Assembly (NCBI GenBank): GCA_021604805.1
Contig: BQJR01000002.1
Location: forward strand, 580,665 to 644,664
Source: Planctomycetota bacterium
GTDB lineage: Bacteria; Planctomycetota; B15-G4
DNA length: 64,000 nt
Reading direction: 5' to 3'
Shown here: positions 61,890 through 64,000 of the stretch, piece by piece
Layout of the letters: each line of letters begins with the position of its first letter
How positions within the stretch are numbered: the first letter of the stretch is position 1
Notes under the pieces: model-generated
Databases searched by the model: none
The model's input: only the letters and a program-made list of their open reading frames with translations
Told to the model about the DNA's origin: nothing
Translations under genes and position numbers: made by a program

Positions 61890-63760
61890 GGGGCGCTCAG
61901 CATCTCGGGTTCGGAAGTTTCGGCGCGTGGCTCGGTGTGCGGCGCACGCGGTCGCGCGAGCAACGTTTCGTAGTAGGCGAGCGTGTCGTCGAGCATGCGT
62001 TCGAGGGCGAAGCGTTCGCGCACGAAGCGCTGTCCTGCGCGCGCCATGCCGGCGCGCAACTCGCGGTCGCCGAGCAGACGCAGCACGCTCTTGGCGAGCG
62101 CGTCCACGTCGTCGACCGGATGCAGGAAACCACTGACTCCGTGTTCGAGCGCGTCGGGCGTGCCGCCGGCGGCGGTGGCCACGGGCGGACATCCGGCCCA
62201 CTGCGCTTCGAGGATCACGTTGGGCGTGCCCTCCACGAAGCTCGTGAGCAACTTCACGTCGGCGGCGGCGAGCAGGGCGGGCACGTCCTTGCGCTGACCG
62301 AGCAGACGCACGCACTTGCCGAGCCCCCGTCGAGCGATCGACGCTTCGACTTCGCTGCGCAACTCGCCCACGCCCACCATCGCCACGACCAGCTCCGGGC
62401 AAGCGCGACGCACGCGTTCGATCACGTCGAGGAAGACCTGCGGGCGTTTCTCGGCGGCGAGACGGAACACTCCCACCACGAAGGGTTGGTCGGCGCGCAG
62501 CCCGAGCTCGTGTCGCACCCGCCGCGCTTCACTCTCGCCAGCGCGCTCCATGCTCGCGAGGTCGACCCCGTTGTAGATCACCTCGAAGCGATCACGCGCC
62601 ACGCGCAACCAGTTGGCGTAGTCGTCGGCACCGGGGTTGCTGTTCGCGAGCAGGTGCACCTGCGGGAGCGTGGTGAGGAACGCGTACCACTCGTCCATCC
62701 ACGACTGATAGAAAGCCGGGAAGTAGGTGGGGTTCAGGTTTCTCGTGCTCAGGATCGCGTGCGGCGTGCCACTGAGCGCGCAGGCGGCGGCGCCCACGAT
62801 GTTCGGGTAGTCGAGCCAGCAGTGCAGCACGTCGGGCGGGTCGGCGAGCAACTCACCGGCCAGGTCGATCACCGGGTTGCGAATCACTTCGGGCAACGAG
62901 CCCACCACTTCGGGGTGCAGGTTGAGACGCCGCAAAGCGAGTTCGGCCGTGGGCGAGGCGTGACTGCCGGCCACGTGGTGGTCCACGTCAGCGCGGCGCA
63001 GGTCGGTGCAGTAATGCGCGTTCTCGTCAGCCATCGGATAGGTGGTGAGCACGCGCACGGCGTGGCCTTCGGCGCGCAAACCCTTGGCCAGGTTCACGAG
63101 CTGACGTTCGGCGCCGCCCGAGTTGAGCTGACCGATGTAGAGCAACACGTTGAGCTTGCCGTCGGCGCTGCGCTCCGGCACGCGCGGGGTCTGACGCTGC
63201 AGGTGTTCGAGCCAATGACGCTCACCGCGGAAGCTCTGCGCGTTCCGCTGCCGCAAGGCGTCGTGTGCGCGCGCGCGCTGCACCCGCGTGCGGAACCAAC
63301 GCGCCACGCCCGAACGCGACCACGCCGACTCGATCCGACGCAGCGGTTTGCGCAGCACGATCTGGCGCGGTGTGCGCACGACCCAGTCGCCGTTGCGACG
63401 GAAGGCCACGCGCTGCACGCCGTGGTGCGCCAGCTCGAGCAAGACGCGCCCCGAGGTGGCTTCGATCCCGTCGAGCAAGACCGCGCAGGAGTAGCCGCGA
63501 CGCAACTCGCGCAGCGCTTCCTCGTCGAGGCGCGGCGGCGGCCCGGCGAGCACTTGCGCGCTGCGCACGCGACGCAAACGCGGCTCGCTCTCACCGCCGC
63601 TGAGGATCAACAGTCGCGGGGGCGCGGGATACAGGCGTTCGGCGTCGGCAGGGCTGAGTCCGTTGGCCGACACGAGCACCCAGCCGTCGTGGGTGGGCAA
63701 GGGCGGCGCGCCGTCGGCTCCGGAGAGCCAGCTCCAGACCAGTTCCGCGTAGGCTCCCAT
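61886..63760 (-). CDS. Family 4 glycosyltransferase with extended N-terminal domain
   Basis: 624 aa from ATG 63760, which shares one base with the asnB stop (TGATG). The first ~200 residues are unassigned (LLILSGGESEPRLRRVRSAQ, YSCAVLLDGIEATSGRVLLEL) and contain a basic middle stretch. The GT4 domains begin at ~203: KLNVLLYIGQLNSGGAERQL and LLADPPDVLHCWLDYPN, and later NGVDLASM, VVGVFRLAAEKRPQVFLDVI, LLGQRKDVPALLAAADVKLL and EGTPNVILEAQWAGCPPVA (donor site). Sugar transfer in surface-polysaccharide assembly, adjacent to the Wzt-type ATPase by a 4-bp overlap. Confidence 0.85.
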   Translation of the reverse strand: MGAYAELVWSWLSGADGAPPLPTHDGWVLVSANGLSPADAERLYPAPPRLLILSGGESEPRLRRVRSAQVLAGPPPRLDEEALRELRRGYSCAVLLDGIEATSGRVLLELAHHGVQRVAFRRNGDWVVRTPRQIVLRKPLRRIESAWSRSGVARWFRTRVQRARAHDALRQRNAQSFRGERHWLEHLQRQTPRVPERSADGKLNVLLYIGQLNSGGAERQLVNLAKGLRAEGHAVRVLTTYPMADENAHYCTDLRRADVDHHVAGSHASPTAELALRRLNLHPEVVGSLPEVIRNPVIDLAGELLADPPDVLHCWLDYPNIVGAAACALSGTPHAILSTRNLNPTYFPAFYQSWMDEWYAFLTTLPQVHLLANSNPGADDYANWLRVARDRFEVIYNGVDLASMERAGESEARRVRHELGLRADQPFVVGVFRLAAEKRPQVFLDVIERVRRACPELVVAMVGVGELRSEVEASIARRGLGKCVRLLGQRKDVPALLAAADVKLLTSFVEGTPNVILEAQWAGCPPVATAAGGTPDALEHGVSGFLHPVDDVDALAKSVLRLLGDRELRAGMARAGQRFVRERFALERMLDDTLAYYETLLARPRAPHTEPRAETSEPEMLSAP

Positions 63761-64000
63761 CAGAGCGCCGGCTCCAACGCGGGGGCGCTGCGGTGCGCGC
63801 GCAACCAGTGTTCGAGCATGAGCACGGTCCAGACTTGGTAGATCGAGAAGCAACCTTCTTGGCGCTGGTGCGCGACGAAGCGTTGCAGGCCGTCGGCGCC
63901 GAGCAGGTCGGGAATCGCGGCGTCGGGCGCGAGCAGCACGGCGTCGCACTGTTCGAGCACGGCGGATTGCGTCCAGGCCTTGCCGGGCAGGCCGAAACCC
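63760..64000 (-). CDS. asnB: C-terminal end of asparagine synthase (glutamine-hydrolysing), partial
   Basis: Only the last ~79 residues are in the window; the gene continues past the right edge. They read GFGLPGKAWTQ, then a helical end with LLGADGLQRFVAHQR and SIYQVWTVLMLEHWLRAH, which matches the C-terminus of AsnB-like amidotransferases (K.GFGxPxxxW ... LWxLLxLExW). In polysaccharide operons AsnB-like proteins often amidate sugar carboxylates or occur as paralogues such as wbpS. It is the first gene seen of this operon and is coupled to the GT4 by TGATG. Catalytic N-terminal half not visible. Confidence 0.75.
   Translation of the reverse strand, partial: GFGLPGKAWTQSAVLEQCDAVLLAPDAAIPDLLGADGLQRFVAHQRQEGCFSIYQVWTVLMLEHWLRAHRSAPALEPAL

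Noticed and set aside
61937..63841. 634-codon plus-strand frame opposite the GT4 gene
   Set aside because: No family motif; GT4 motifs are clear on the minus strand.

Overview
The window is about 70% GC and gene-dense. It looks like a chromosomal segment of a Gram-negative-type, free-living bacterium, most plausibly a planctomycete (inference from content; no 16S rRNA or ribosomal marker is present). The reasons are three exported FG-GAP propeller proteins, three sulfatase-fold proteins, KDO and O-antigen type surface-polysaccharide genes, a zinc-finger anti-sigma factor fused to TPR-like repeats, lipoproteins, and strong use of GTG/TTG starts with 1-4 bp gene overlaps. No tRNA, rRNA, CRISPR array, insertion sequence or phage gene was seen.

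Layout. 1-4.5 kb: truncated exported protein, RmlD-like reductase, kdsA (divergent), then two tandem paralogues with export signals and PRC-barrel-like domains. 4.6-10 kb: IscU/SufU-like scaffold, 14-repeat FG-GAP protein, four-cluster ferredoxin, and a WhiG/FliA sigma factor coupled to a PLP-decarboxylase-like protein with no active-site lysine. 10.2-25.8 kb: transglutaminase-like protein, membrane sulfatase-fold protein, catalytically degenerate sulfatase-fold protein, nagZ-ptsN pair, coiled-coil Gly-rich protein, and an FHA / TPR-like / sulfatase operon. 25.8-31.1 kb: pcrA helicase, and an ECF-type sigma / anti-sigma / exported protein operon apparently led by an unannotated 52-codon gene. 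31.3-43.7 kb: second FG-GAP protein, GT-C membrane proteins, arfB, a lipoprotein operon, queG, a TatD hydrolase and a diguanylate cyclase. 43.8-49.4 kb: argR-ridA type pair, exported protein, O-antigen ligase with TPR, HAD hydrolase. 49.5-52.4 kb: 7-repeat FG-GAP protein and a protein made of three copies of an unnamed domain. 52.3-64 kb: surface polysaccharide cluster (GT2, GT4, alpha/beta hydrolase, PIG-V-like GT-C, tandem methyltransferase, Wzt-type ABC ATPase, GT4, asparagine synthase).

Themes. The cell-surface genes form one functional group: kdsA and the RmlD-like enzyme make sugar precursors, glycosyltransferases and GT-C enzymes assemble chains, Wzt plus the coupled methyltransferase suggest chain capping and ABC export, and the O-antigen ligase attaches chains. 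The most novel item is a ~75-residue domain (core SHWG...FSSSDGSDP..NGR.Y) found five times at three loci: N-terminal to a sulfatase-fold enzyme, inside a degenerate sulfatase-fold protein, and as a three-copy protein. A second ~110-residue extracellular domain joins all three FG-GAP proteins, whose repeat counts by eye are 14, 14 and 7. A TAGNNT hexamer recurs upstream of many starts, in two cases exactly 7 nt before ATG, suggesting leaderless mRNAs. Starts, repeats and motifs were read by eye; family names rest on recognised motifs, not on searches.
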